Origin: Phnomibacter ginsenosidimutans
GTDB lineage: Bacteria > Bacteroidota > Bacteroidia > Chitinophagales > Chitinophagaceae
Direction: 5' to 3'
Assembly (NCBI RefSeq): GCF_009740285.1
Contig: NZ_CP046566.1
Location: 2,972,501 to 3,036,500, forward strand
DNA: 64,000 bases
In this document: piece after piece, positions 20,701 to 31,341 of the stretch
Layout: every line of letters begins with the position of its first letter
How positions within the stretch are numbered: position 1 is the first letter of the stretch
Notes under the pieces: generated by a model
Told to the model about the DNA's origin: nothing
Database searches by the model: none
Seen by the model: the letters and a program-made list of their open reading frames with translations, nothing else
Translations under genes and position numbers: made by a program

Positions 20701-23491
20701 TTATTGTATTTGTAAGCTGCCATTCAATTGAATCATCTGGTTGATAGAAGTAGTGAATGTTTTTGTAATACCGTTGTAGCGAAGCTGCAAAGAACGGCCA
20801 GCGAGGGAGCGGATACGAATGCTGCTGAGTGCTGCATTTTTCCATTGCATGTCTACCACAAAACCGCCACGGGCACAAAGGCCTTTCACTTCGCCGTTGG
20901 GCAGAGCTGCAGGCAATGCGGGCAACACATCGATAAAGTTGGTATGACTTTGCAACAACATTTCGCCAATGCCGGCGGCACCACCAAAATTGCCATCAAT
21001 TTGAAACGGCGGATGCGCATCAAACAAATTGGGATAACTGCCGGCACCGCCTTTTGCAGGGCTCATGAGCATTTGAATCATTTTGAAAGTATGATCGCCA
21101 TCTCGCAGTCTTGCCCAGAAATTAATTTTCCAGCCAAGGCTCCAGCCAGTGGCTTCATCGCCACGAAAAATAAGCGATTGCTTAGCGGCCTGAGCCAGCT
21201 GCGGCGTTGCATCCCAATTGATTTCGTTACCAGGATAAAGCCCCCACAAATGCGATACATGCCGATGCTTGTTGTTGGGATCGTCTTTGTCTTGCATCCA
21301 CTCTTGCAATTGCCCGTACCGGCCAATTTGATTGGGGGCAATGCGAGACAACTTTTGCTGCAACTGCTGTCGTAAATCTGCATCCGTTTGCAACAACTTA
21401 CTGGCTTCAATAACATTGGTGAACAATGCCCGAATGATTTGATGGTCCATAGTAGGGCCCGCTACTAAACCACCTTGCTCCGGCGAATTGGAAGGTGAAG
21501 AAATGAGGTAACCAGTTACAGGATCTTTCACCAAAAAGTGATGGAAGAAACGAGCGGCATCACGCATGATGGGATATGCTTCGTTGCGCAAAAAGGTTTT
21601 GTCTTGCGTGTATAAATAATGCTCCCACAAATGCTGGCACAGCCAAGCACCGCCTGTCACCCAAATGCCATGATTGGCTGCATTAATAGGCGCCGTTCCC
21701 CGCCACAAATCGGTGTTGTGATGCAGCACCCAACCCGGCGCATTGTAATACTCACGGGCCGTTTCTTTACCTGTTTGCGCCAGCTCTTTTATCATAGAAA
21801 AAAGTGGCTGATGCAAGGACGACAGATTGAGCAACTCTGCAGGCCAGTAATTCATTTCGGCATTGATATTGGTCGTGTACTTGCTTGCCCCACGGCGGAT
21901 TTACCAAATCATTCCAAATGCCTTGCAAATTTGCCGGACGTGTGCCGGGCCGTGAAGCGGCTATGAGCAAATAGCGACCATATTGAGCATACAAGGCTAC
22001 AAATGCAGCATCGTTGGATTGTGCAAATCGATTCAGTCTTTCATCGGTGGGCAAACTATCATGGGGTGAAGCACCAAACGATAACGCAAACCGATTGAAG
22101 TATTGTTGATACTCTTTGATGTGTGCTGCTTTTACCTGTGCAAATGTTTTGCCCTGTACAGATGCCAACGCCTTGATGCAAGCTTGCCGTGGGTCCGCAC
22201 TAATGTTTTGATAGTTGACAAAATTGGTACCGGCTGTGAGGTAGAGCGTTGCTTCATCTGCATTGCTGAGTATCACTTTGCCATCCTTTATTTCGAGCTT
22301 TCCCCCTTTTGCTACAATGCGCAACACACTCTCGCCACGCAAGGCACCGGTTCGAACTTTTACCTGCAGCAGCAAATCATTGTTGATTCTGCTTACCACA
22401 AAGTTCTTGTGAGCACTGCTGAGTGTAGCCGCAAAACTAATAGCCGCTTTTTGTGAAGCTGTCAGTTGCACTACAATGACCTGATGAGGTGTACTGGCAA
22501 AATATTCCCGCTTGTATTGAATGCCATTGATAGTGTAGCTGGTACTGGCAACAGCATTGCGCAAATCCAATGAACGACGGTATGCTGTTGCCTTTCCTGT
22601 ATGTGCAAACTGTAGCTGCAAATCGCCAAAAGGCTGATAGGAAGCCTGATACACACCAACCGGCGGCGGATTATCATCGGCCACAAAATATTTCCATTGC
22701 CCGTTCAAAGAAATGCGGGCCTGCTCATTGTTAACGGGAAAAATAGCCACATGCTTAGCGGTATCTTTAAAACCATACACGCCTCCTTTATCAGCAAAGT
22801 TGAGCACCAAAATGGCAATACTATTTTTGCCTGCATGCAGTAATTCTTTGGCTACAGTATATTTTCTTGGCTCGGTATCTTGTTGCTTTCCAACCAATTG
22901 TCCATTCACAAATGTAAAGTCGTGGTCTCTGATGCGTCCCGGATCAAGTGTCATCGCTACTGGTGTCCAATTGGCAGGCAATTCAAAACTGGTGCGCAAC
23001 CAAACAGCACCATCCAACCCGCCATGGCCTACTGTTTCCCAACCATCCCAATGCGGTACAGTCATCGTAGGCCACGCAGCATCTTGTACATCCGTTGCAG
23101 CCATCTGTGTAGCTGCACCCCATTTATCTATCCATGCAGATTTATCAGCATCAAAACTTTTCAATCCCATGAACTGTGCTTCTGCCAAGGCTTCCGCTTC
23201 CTTTTGCTTACCGGCAAACAATAAGGCACGTATACTGTCGAGATATTTATAAGCACCCTTCCGGTTGTATGGCCGCGGCTCACCTGTCCACAATGTTTCT
23301 TCATTAAACTGCAAGTGTTCTGTGTGCACATCGCCAAAAATCATGGCGCCCAACCGGCCATTGCCAATGGGCAACGCTTCTGTCCATTTTGTAGCGGGTT
23401 GTTTATACCACAATTGTAAATCTTGTGCATGCAGCATTGTGCTGCAACAAAGCAACAACCATACACCTGCAAGTATTTTTTTGTTGGTCAT
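20701..23491 (-). pseudogene. Exported GH95 alpha-L-fucosidase (or alpha-L-galactosidase), frame broken by one base near 21887
   Basis: The two frames 21767-23491 and 20701-21855 together make a 929-residue GH95 enzyme. The N-terminal part has a signal peptide ending MLHAQ, the family start (LPIGNGRLGAMIFG, LQFNEETLWTGEP) and an inserted beta-sandwich (about 120-270). It continues up to [15 protein letters not shown]. Deleting one A restores [17 protein letters not shown], the motif holding the two catalytic asparagines of GH95, and the rest of the (alpha/alpha)6 barrel with [10 protein letters not shown] (catalytic Asp). GH95 enzymes cut terminal alpha-1,2-L-fucose or alpha-L-galactose, both known on pectic and xyloglucan side chains. 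The fucose pathway at 36408-41358 fits fucose as product. Confidence 0.88.
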
Positions 23492-23551
23492 CTTCTGAAC
23501 TACTATTTAGCTGCGTTGTGTCACTCACTTCAACTGCTGTACTCCTAATCA

Positions 23552-25099
23552 TCAAAGCTGCACGGTACCGGTTGGCACATCTGCAGCAGTGGTTACGGTA
23601 GCACCTTTCAAAATATTGTTGTGCAATAAAATATTGCTCGTAGCAGCGCCTTTAATGTCAGCAAACTTATGGCTGCCATCAAACAACCAATGATTGGTGA
23701 GAAGCGCTTCCTTTACATCCGTCAGGCGAATAAGCGGTGCATCCATCAATGGCTTCACAGTCGACAATGCATCAATTAAAATACGGCTTGACTTTTCTGC
23801 ACTTACTGCCGGGCCCGTTTTTGTATTCACACGAACGTGACGCAATTCGATGTCTTGTACATTGCGGATCACAATACCTGTTTCTGCTTCAAACACTACA
23901 TCATGCAAACTAATTTCCGACACGGGCATTTCATCAAGCCCGTTGATGTACATGGCTTTCTTCGTGTATGCAGTTATGTTGCTGAACCGAATGTTGCGAA
24001 ACTTTGGTGTACGTTCACTCACTGGTTCGGGCTTTGTTTTGGAGTATTCCATGTCCAGCACAATGGCCTGGTCACGTATGTTTTTCATCACAATATTGTC
24101 TACCCGAATATCTTCTACCACACCACCGCGGCCACGGGTGGTTTTAATGCGAATACCCCGATCTGTTCCATCAAAAACACAATTGCTAATGGTTACTTTT
24201 TTTACATCGCCACTCATTTCACTTCCAATCACAACTCCACCATGACCGCTCAGCATGGTACAGTTGGTGATGGTGATATTTTCCGCAGGAAAAGCCTTGG
24301 TTCGTCCCGGCACATCTTTTCCTGATTTGATGGTAATGCAATCATCGCCCACACTTATGTGGCAATCGCTGATGTGCACATAGCGGCAAGATGAAGGATT
24401 GATACCATCTGTGTTGGGTGATTTTGGATTGTTGATGGTAACGCCTGTGACGGTTACGTTTTCACAAAACTCCGGATTCACTGTCCAGAATGGAGAGTTT
24501 GTAATGGTAATGCCTTCTATCAACACATTTTTACAATACAGTGGTTGTATAAACGGCGGGCGAAGAAAACCTCTTTGCATTTGTGTAGCATCATCGGGCA
24601 ATACAATATTTTTATTGGCACTGTCAAACAGCAATTGATACTTATTTCTTGCAGTTTGGTTTTTATAAAAAGTAAGGGCATAGTCCCACCATTTTTTTCC
24701 ATGGCCATTTATCAGGCCCCGCCCTTTGATGGCAATGTTTTCGGCCTTGTATGCATAAAACAATGGAGAGAAACTAAACACGTCCACCCCCTCATAGCGG
24801 CTTTCTACCATGGGCAAATAATGATCGAAGTTGTCGGAGAAGTGCAACTCTGCACCAGCATCAATCAAAATGGTGATATTGCTTTTGAGGTGTATGGGAC
24901 CAGTGAGGTATTTGCCCGCAGGAAAATACACGGTGCCGCCGCCTGCTTTGCTGGCCGCCGCAATAGCTGCCGCAATGGATTTTGTCGCCAACGTGCTGCT
25001 GTCTTTTTTGGCACCATACTTTGTTACATCATAGTATTGCTGTGCTTTTGTAGCAATACTAATCGCAACAATAACCGTAAAGAGCATCAGTTTTTTCAT
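23552..25099 (-). CDS. Exported polygalacturonase, family GH28
   Basis: The 515-residue protein has a signal peptide (cleavage near IATKAQ, residue 19) and a pectate-lyase-3-like start (YYDVTKYGAKKDSS). A right-handed beta-helix with all GH28 signatures follows: NTDGINPSSC (substrate-site Asn-Thr-Asp), VGDDCITIKSG (catalytic Asp pair), SGHGGVVIGSEM (catalytic His) and RGIRIKTTRGRGG (substrate-binding Arg/Lys). It hydrolyses galacturonosyl bonds, either in homogalacturonan or in the rhamnogalacturonan backbone. It lies 61 bases downstream of GH95 on the minus-strand map and is tightly packed with the next gene (34 bases), so it is probably in one transcript with them. Confidence 0.94.
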   Translation of the reverse strand: MKKLMLFTVIVAISIATKAQQYYDVTKYGAKKDSSTLATKSIAAAIAAASKAGGGTVYFPAGKYLTGPIHLKSNITILIDAGAELHFSDNFDHYLPMVESRYEGVDVFSFSPLFYAYKAENIAIKGRGLINGHGKKWWDYALTFYKNQTARNKYQLLFDSANKNIVLPDDATQMQRGFLRPPFIQPLYCKNVLIEGITITNSPFWTVNPEFCENVTVTGVTINNPKSPNTDGINPSSCRYVHISDCHISVGDDCITIKSGKDVPGRTKAFPAENITITNCTMLSGHGGVVIGSEMSGDVKKVTISNCVFDGTDRGIRIKTTRGRGGVVEDIRVDNIVMKNIRDQAIVLDMEYSKTKPEPVSERTPKFRNIRFSNITAYTKKAMYINGLDEMPVSEISLHDVVFEAETGIVIRNVQDIELRHVRVNTKTGPAVSAEKSSRILIDALSTVKPLMDAPLIRLTDVKEALLTNHWLFDGSHKFADIKGAATSNILLHNNILKGATVTTAADVPTGTVQL

Positions 25100-25132
25100 G
25101 TCAATATTTTAAAACAGTCAATTCGTATTTTC

Positions 25133-27793
25133 TTAAGGCGCTTCAAACAACCAGTCAATATTTTGTTGTCTTTTATCGCTCATCAATCCGGCATCGTACA
25201 CAGGCACATGCGATTGGGCATCAATGGCCCCCAAAATGATGCACAATCCTTTGGGCAGTTTTAATGTATGCGTACCAGCAGTAAACGTGTATGCATGCAC
25301 CTGCACAGCAGGCAATCCATCAATGGCCATGGCGTTGCTAATTTTGATTTCAGCCTGACCATAATCATCTGCACTCGCATTCGTTTCCAACTCTGGTGCC
25401 TTGGCAAAAGTGGTATCGGTGGTAAATGCTGCCCGTTGTGTTTTAAAGTACCCAACCAATATTTTCACCGGCTTGTCTGCAGTAAAAGTCCACTCAGTAG
25501 CAGCAGCTAATTGCCGTTTGAATGATTGCGGCTGCAATGCAAGTCCGTTAAGCTCCGGGGCCAACTGTCGGATGATGACCGTAGTATCTGCAAACAAAGA
25601 AATACCAGGCTGTAAAGTTTTGCCAGCTTCGGCACTTTGTACTTTCACCGCAGGTAATGGCAACCGTGCATGAATCAATACATCCTTTTCTTTTTTCAAC
25701 GAATCAATTTTGCGTTGAAAAACAGTCAACTCATTTTCAAAAACGGGCAACATTTCTGTCCAGTGTTTGTAGGTGCCATTCACACCCCGCATTGGAATTT
25801 TTCGTTGTTGTGTTTGCATGCTGTTGGCATACAAATAACTGCCCTTGGTGAGTCGGGCAAGTTGTGCGTAATCTTTTACACTTTGCTGCAATAACGGCAC
25901 AGCTTTTTCCAAATCAGGCACTTGCTTGCTGTACTTGTATTGTAGCAATTGCACTGCAGCCTGCACTTTATGGCTGAAGTGATTGGCCATAGCCTGATAA
26001 CACAACATGTCGTTGTATAACCGATTGAACTCAGCTTTATTGCTTCGGATATTGTTGGCAATAGACTGCAAAGCTGCCACGGCTTTATTGCCATGCAACA
26101 TTACTTCTCCTGCAATTTGTGTTGGTGTTTCACCCACATGAGGCAAACCATTTTGCACTTTGTCTACGTAATCCAAAATCATTTCACCTTCGGGAGCTTC
26201 TGCATCATACAGCAAGGTGAACAACCCATATCGGTAAGGATTTATCAACTGTGTCATGAGCATGCCGAGTGTCAGGGTTTGGCGGTTGCCATCGGTAATG
26301 CCAAAGCGGCGCAACAACTTGGGGGCTATCTCTCCACTCTCTTCATAAGCAGTCAAAATTTTTCTGCCATCAGCTTCACTACAACCAAAGTGATGTGCCA
26401 ACATGCGGCTCCAGTAGCGTATCTCGTCTTGCCTGTTGCGATTGGCTTTCCATGCATAACGGCTCCATGCACTGTACCAAATCCAATCACGTTCTATTTG
26501 CAGCAATCGTTTGCCAGCAGCTACACTATCGGCACTGTAGGGCCAATCCCAATACGATGCCTGCGGATACAAATGCAATCCATTGCCGCCCATTACTTCG
26601 TGCATGCCTATTACACTCTGCTGAATAAAATCTGGCGACCCATATCGAAAGGGTTCAAGATTGGCAAGAATGTGCACGTTTTCAATTTGCACACTGCCGA
26701 GTTTGCTCAGTGTTTGGTGCAACTCCGCCCAGCTGCCACGTGGTCTTGCATAGGTAAGAGCTTCGCCATTAAACTTTGCTTCGGTATATAAATTTTTGTA
26801 GAGGGGCAAAGCAGCTTTCATTACTGCCGGGGCATCTGTATCGTGTGCCCGCAATACAATGGGCGGCTCATCTGTTTTGCCAATGGCATGCAAGCCATCC
26901 TGCACCCCTGGTATAATGGTTTTGGTAAACCATTCAATGTCATCATTGCCCACACCTTCCATGGCTTCACCCAAACAAACCATGAGCCCCACGTTGGGAT
27001 ATTTTTCTACAAATGCAGCAATAGATTTTCGGGTGTAATCTGCAATGAGCGGCGTAATGCCCCGCTCCCGTTCTTGTGTTTTAATACCATGATGCTCCGC
27101 AAAAGGCTTTGATACTATGATGTTGTAAAACATTTGTATCACCCAAATGCCCCGCTTATCAGCCTCAGTAGTTAAGAAACGATAGAGCTCTTCATTCTTT
27201 GCGAAAGTGGCTTCATCTACTTCTACTGCATACGGATAATCTTTCAATTTTACCAGCGAAGCAAAGGGATGTCCGTTCCACAGGTACAACGAATTCATGC
27301 GATTACTCACCATTGAATCGAGGTACTGAATCCACAGTTTCTTATCGTACAACCACGGAAAAACCTCGGGCGTGTATGGATATTCATACACATTTCTACC
27401 GGGCAGGTAATACGGTTTTTGAATGCCAATGCAAGCCCCACGCAACACCATTTCGGGAGCATCTTGTACAGCCATGCGAACAGGAAACTGCTGGCGATGT
27501 TTGAGTGTATCTGCTAAAGCCAAACAACCATACAACACGCCAGAGGCATCATTTCCAGTGATGCTGATGCGCTGTGCATTACCCTCAATTCGAAAACTTT
27601 CCTTTTTACCATTTGGTTGAATGGATAAAACAATCTGAACATTTTTTTGCTGCAGTTTCAATGCACGAACCGTTTGCATGAGTGTAACGGAAGCATACCT
27701 GCTGCGGCTCGTTTTCACCTGATCCAATACTCTCACCTGTGCCTGCGTAAATTGGCACAATATCAAAAGCGTTATTGTTGATAGTAATTTCAT
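25133..27793 (-). CDS. Exported glycoside hydrolase, alpha-galacturonidase/alpha-glucuronidase-like
   Basis: The 886-residue product has a signal peptide ending CQFTQAQ (about 19), then a small N-terminal domain like that of GH20/GH67/GH115 enzymes (ISITGNDASGVLYGCLALAD). A TIM-barrel-like core follows (DAPEMVLRGACIGIQKPYY, MVSNRMNSLYLWNGHPFASL, GLMVCLGEAMEGVGNDD, GNGLHLYPQASYWDWPYS). The Glu in CLGEAMEG is a good catalytic candidate. I recall close relatives annotated as alpha-D-galacturonidases in Bacteroidota pectin loci, but no family number can be assigned safely. It overlaps the next PL1 gene by four bases (ATGA), so the two are translationally coupled. Removal of terminal uronic acid from lyase or polygalacturonase products is the likely role. 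Confidence 0.65.
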   Translation of the reverse strand: MKLLSTITLLILCQFTQAQVRVLDQVKTSRSRYASVTLMQTVRALKLQQKNVQIVLSIQPNGKKESFRIEGNAQRISITGNDASGVLYGCLALADTLKHRQQFPVRMAVQDAPEMVLRGACIGIQKPYYLPGRNVYEYPYTPEVFPWLYDKKLWIQYLDSMVSNRMNSLYLWNGHPFASLVKLKDYPYAVEVDEATFAKNEELYRFLTTEADKRGIWVIQMFYNIIVSKPFAEHHGIKTQERERGITPLIADYTRKSIAAFVEKYPNVGLMVCLGEAMEGVGNDDIEWFTKTIIPGVQDGLHAIGKTDEPPIVLRAHDTDAPAVMKAALPLYKNLYTEAKFNGEALTYARPRGSWAELHQTLSKLGSVQIENVHILANLEPFRYGSPDFIQQSVIGMHEVMGGNGLHLYPQASYWDWPYSADSVAAGKRLLQIERDWIWYSAWSRYAWKANRNRQDEIRYWSRMLAHHFGCSEADGRKILTAYEESGEIAPKLLRRFGITDGNRQTLTLGMLMTQLINPYRYGLFTLLYDAEAPEGEMILDYVDKVQNGLPHVGETPTQIAGEVMLHGNKAVAALQSIANNIRSNKAEFNRLYNDMLCYQAMANHFSHKVQAAVQLLQYKYSKQVPDLEKAVPLLQQSVKDYAQLARLTKGSYLYANSMQTQQRKIPMRGVNGTYKHWTEMLPVFENELTVFQRKIDSLKKEKDVLIHARLPLPAVKVQSAEAGKTLQPGISLFADTTVIIRQLAPELNGLALQPQSFKRQLAAATEWTFTADKPVKILVGYFKTQRAAFTTDTTFAKAPELETNASADDYGQAEIKISNAMAIDGLPAVQVHAYTFTAGTHTLKLPKGLCIILGAIDAQSHVPVYDAGLMSDKRQQNIDWLFEAP

Positions 27794-29184
27794 TTTCCTT
27801 CTTTCACTAATTCATTCAAATACATTTCGAGCATAGTGTAGCCACTTGAATGCAATTGATTTCGGTCTGCGGCATTGTTGGCATTTAATCCGTGAGCTAT
27901 TTCCCATGCATCGGGCATGCCGTCATTATCTGTATCTGCCGGTGCCGCTGTACTGCCATACACAGGCCATCCCCCCACCACCAACGGATGATCGATAATG
28001 CCCGGTTTACCAAATACACCTTTGCCCGTAGCTGTGCCCGTGGCTGTTTCTTGTATCACTCTTGCATCAACTGCATCTCTTTTTGGGAAATTGGCGCCGG
28101 CATATTTCAATACCCGTTCATAAGCCAGTTCAGCCGATTCTTCCGGCAACGGAATTTGAATTGCAAAAGGCTTGTCAGCAATGGCGCCTTTGGGATAACC
28201 TGCTTCTTTCAAATCAATCCCCCGTTCATTTTTTTTGGTCAGGTATTTATCACCCAGCATCACGTTGCCAGCCACAAACCACTCGCCGGTGCCTTTGCTG
28301 TTTTCTGCTTGATAAGAAGCATGAATAAACTTCTTGTCTTCTGGCGTGGCTGGTCCGGGTTTGTAATAATTATTGACAATGTTGACCTGCGAAACGCCAC
28401 CGGCAATATTTACTTCGCCGCCATAGCAGGCATTGGCATTGCCCCAGTTGTACACTACGTTGTTTCTGTAATCAATAATGGCTAACGTATCGTGGGCACG
28501 GGCACCATTAAAACGAATGGCCCTGTTGTTGAGGTGTGCAAACAAGTTGTGGTGAAAACTGGCGAACTGACCACCCCATACGCCGCCAAACGAACGGTTT
28601 CCTTTCATGTGACCCGCATGGTACAAACCTTCGCTCACCACACACCACTGCACCGTTGTATTTTTGGTATCGTACATGGCTGCACATTCTTCATTGGCCC
28701 AACTAAAACTGCAATGGTCAATGATTACATCATGACAATTTTCCATATCAAAACCATACAAGCCCGTTTTGAGTGTGCCACCCGGTCTTGAACGGATATA
28801 GCGAATGATGATATTGCCATGATTGCCTTTGGCAGATGCGCCGTTCAAAATCAAAGATTGGTCTTTGAAACAAATGCCATCGCCAGGAGCAGATTGCCCG
28901 GCAATGGTAAGATTGGAACGTTTGATCTGAATCTTGCTTTGCAGCTCAATGATGCCCGACACCCGAAACAAAATGGTGAGAGGCTTACCAGGAAATTGCT
29001 CCAGTGCCCATCGAAAACTGCCTTCGCCGCTATCATGTGTATTCGTTACAAACACAACCTCGCCACCGCGGCCACCACTGGCATATTTACCAAAACCTTC
29101 AGCGCCGGGAAATGACGGCACCTGTGCCACAGACGTTGCAGCTACCACACATACCCAACAGCACATCAACATCTTTCTGAACAT
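27790..29184 (-). CDS. Secreted pectate lyase, family PL1 (second copy)
   Basis: The 464-residue protein has a signal peptide ending ATSVAQ (about 21), the PL1 opening SFPGAEGFGKYASGGRGG and the lyase motif VIIDHCSFSWANEE. Beta-helix rungs extend to VNIVNNYYKPGPATPE. The C-terminus carries DTDNDGMPDAWEIAHGLN, the same calcium-loop repeat as the first PL1. It is shorter than the 2279-3922 copy because it lacks that enzyme's N-terminal linker. The two are diverged paralogs and probably cut different pectic regions. It overlaps the downstream GH by ATGA and follows the Gfo/Idh/MocA gene by 18 bases. Confidence 0.9.
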   Translation of the reverse strand: MFRKMLMCCWVCVVAATSVAQVPSFPGAEGFGKYASGGRGGEVVFVTNTHDSGEGSFRWALEQFPGKPLTILFRVSGIIELQSKIQIKRSNLTIAGQSAPGDGICFKDQSLILNGASAKGNHGNIIIRYIRSRPGGTLKTGLYGFDMENCHDVIIDHCSFSWANEECAAMYDTKNTTVQWCVVSEGLYHAGHMKGNRSFGGVWGGQFASFHHNLFAHLNNRAIRFNGARAHDTLAIIDYRNNVVYNWGNANACYGGEVNIAGGVSQVNIVNNYYKPGPATPEDKKFIHASYQAENSKGTGEWFVAGNVMLGDKYLTKKNERGIDLKEAGYPKGAIADKPFAIQIPLPEESAELAYERVLKYAGANFPKRDAVDARVIQETATGTATGKGVFGKPGIIDHPLVVGGWPVYGSTAAPADTDNDGMPDAWEIAHGLNANNAADRNQLHSSGYTMLEMYLNELVKEGK

Positions 29185-29202
29185 CTCACTTGTATTTATG
29201 CG

Positions 29203-30273
29203 TTACAAAAACTGACGCGGCTGAATACCGCCTTGCTCACTGGAAGCATAAGCAGCTTCTACACAAGCCATCGTATGAATGCAGTCTTCTACTGAATTAT
29301 CAGGTGCATTTTTACCACCTGCTACCGACAGCATCAATTGCTCCATGCTACCAATAAATGCATGCGGAAACCAGCTGCCTTCTATTTTTCGTTCTTGCCA
29401 AACAGGCTCTTGCCCTTCTTGCAAAAACACATATTCAAAACTGTCTGCTTCGCCCCGAGGATAGTTGATGAGTGCTCCGAAATTGATCAGCACCGCTCCC
29501 TTACTGCCTTCAAACTTGATGTATGAATGCTGCTTGGGTTTGCCATAATTGTGACAGTGATTGGTGAAAATATTTCCACGAATCATATCACCATAATCCA
29601 TGATGATATTGCTACGCACAGCAGCCAGCTTTGGCATAGACGGATGCCGGGTGGATTTTGCGTAAATGGTTTGCGGATTGCCCAGCATGTGCCGGATGAG
29701 ATCGACATAATGAATGCTGTGGTACAAAATTTCTACCCGTGGCGACTGCATTAAAAAATCCCATAAATGCCAGGGTGTGTACACACTCACATTGATTTCA
29801 ATATCGTTGATTTCGCCCAACTGACCAGACTGCAGCATCTTCTTCACCTCGAGAATAAACGGCGCATAGCGCAGTTGAAAATTCACAGCCGCATTGAGTT
29901 TTTTACTGCGGCAGATTTCCAAAATCTGTTGCGCTTCCTGCATGTTTTCACCCATTGGCTTTTGCAACAATACGGGGGTTCCATCCGGAATTTGCTGCAG
30001 CAAGGGTATCAATGCAGGACCGGGTACAGCAATATCCACCACCGCATTGGTTGGCAGTTGTTGCAGCATTTCTTCGGGACACTCAAACACATGCGGTATG
30101 CCAAAGGCCGCAGCAGTAGTTTGTGCTTTTGTCACATCAATATCACAAATGCCTTGTACGTTGAAGCCCGCCAACCGATAAGCCGGCAAATGCGCAGCAT
30201 TGACTATGCCGCCGGCACCAATGATGTACACGGGTAGTTGTGCGTTGGCAATATTTCGCTGATGCATCGACAT
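29203..30273 (-). CDS. Gfo/Idh/MocA family NAD(P)-dependent sugar oxidoreductase
   Basis: The 356-residue cytoplasmic protein starts with a Rossmann fold (VYIIGAGGIVNAAHLPAYRL). It has the family motif LLQKPMGEN (EKP-like Lys, about residue 107) and the C-terminal sheet domain with the catalytic-region sequence LYHSIHYVDLIRHMLG (His about 185). Family members oxidise or epimerise sugars, inositols and sugar acids. It is sandwiched between RhaT and the exported enzymes (spacings of 9 and 18 bases), so it likely acts on an imported monosaccharide or sugar acid. The specific substrate is not visible. Confidence 0.85.
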   Translation of the reverse strand: MSMHQRNIANAQLPVYIIGAGGIVNAAHLPAYRLAGFNVQGICDIDVTKAQTTAAAFGIPHVFECPEEMLQQLPTNAVVDIAVPGPALIPLLQQIPDGTPVLLQKPMGENMQEAQQILEICRSKKLNAAVNFQLRYAPFILEVKKMLQSGQLGEINDIEINVSVYTPWHLWDFLMQSPRVEILYHSIHYVDLIRHMLGNPQTIYAKSTRHPSMPKLAAVRSNIIMDYGDMIRGNIFTNHCHNYGKPKQHSYIKFEGSKGAVLINFGALINYPRGEADSFEYVFLQEGQEPVWQERKIEGSWFPHAFIGSMEQLMLSVAGGKNAPDNSVEDCIHTMACVEAAYASSEQGGIQPRQFL

Positions 30274-30282
30274 GTTTATACT

Positions 30283-31323
30283 TTATCCTGTTGCGCCAAT
30301 TCTGTTGCCCTCTGTAAGCAGCAGCACCGCAACAATTAATATCATGATGGCCACACTCAACAACCGAATGGTTTTAGTACTACTTTGTTTCCATTCTTTC
30401 AGCAGCAGGCCGGTTACGGTGCTCAGCAGCACCAGTAAAATCATATGGATAGCCCAGCTACTGAAAGCAAATTTTCCCATGCGGGTATGGCCCAGTCCGT
30501 AAAAGAAAAACTGCCCATACCACAGCAAACCTGTAATGGCCGCCATGAGATAATTGGTCGTTAAAGAATGCCCCTGATTAGACGAGTACTCTCCGATTGT
30601 CTTGTGCTTACGGTGCAGGTAAATACAATACAAAGCTGTGGTAACAAAGGCGCCGCTATTGGCAAAAATGTAAATCACATTGCCTTGCAAATTGCCGGCG
30701 CCATGCAATGCAGCTACATCAGCAATGGGCTGGCCCACACTCAAGGCATACCCGTACAATGCAGACAATACACCTGCCAACAAACACAAGGGCAACCCTT
30801 TGGATAATGAAAAAGAAGAACTGCTTTGCTGTACCGCTTTTTCAATGTCTTTTTCTTTACTTCTGCCAGCAAGGCCGCATACGGCAATACCTGCCGCACC
30901 AAGGCCTACGCCCGACATCAGATAGCCTGCACCGTTTCCACTTAAAATATGACCGAGTTCACCACTGATAAATGGCGGTAGCAATGTACCCAACACACAA
31001 CTAATACCTACTGCAATGGCATAGGTTAAAGAGAACCCAACATATCGGATGGCCATGCCAAAAGCAGTACCGCCCACACCATAACCCATACCCAGCAAAT
31101 ACGATTGCCACATGGGTGCAGTGGGTGCTTCTTTCAACACTAACATCAAATCGGGAATGGTGATAACGGCCACCAACAGGGGCAGCAACAACCAGCAAAC
31201 AAAAGCCTGCGCCAGCCAATAGGTTTGCCAGCTCCAGCCTTTTACTTTTTTCTCTGGCGTATAGCAAAGCGAAGCGCTGGAAGCACCAATGGCATGAAAC
31301 AACACTCCGTTTACAACTTCCAT
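30283..31323 (-). CDS. rhaT: L-rhamnose-proton symporter RhaT
   Basis: The 346-residue protein matches the length of RhaT (about 344) and has about ten hydrophobic segments. Its opening, GVLFHAIGASSASLCYTPEKKVKGWSW in the first 35 residues, continues with WLAQAFVCWLLLPLLVAVITIP and GMGYGVGGTAFGMAIRYVGFSL, the family's conserved stretches. It imports L-rhamnose, or lyxose and mannose in some species, with protons. The likely source is the GH78 enzyme of this locus. No rhaA, rhaB or rhaD appears in the window, so rhamnose is metabolised by genes elsewhere or by the oxidative enzymes next to it. Confidence 0.92.
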   Translation of the reverse strand: MEVVNGVLFHAIGASSASLCYTPEKKVKGWSWQTYWLAQAFVCWLLLPLLVAVITIPDLMLVLKEAPTAPMWQSYLLGMGYGVGGTAFGMAIRYVGFSLTYAIAVGISCVLGTLLPPFISGELGHILSGNGAGYLMSGVGLGAAGIAVCGLAGRSKEKDIEKAVQQSSSSFSLSKGLPLCLLAGVLSALYGYALSVGQPIADVAALHGAGNLQGNVIYIFANSGAFVTTALYCIYLHRKHKTIGEYSSNQGHSLTTNYLMAAITGLLWYGQFFFYGLGHTRMGKFAFSSWAIHMILLVLLSTVTGLLLKEWKQSSTKTIRLLSVAIMILIVAVLLLTEGNRIGATG

Positions 31324-31341
31324 AGTTTTTCTTTTGCCTGC

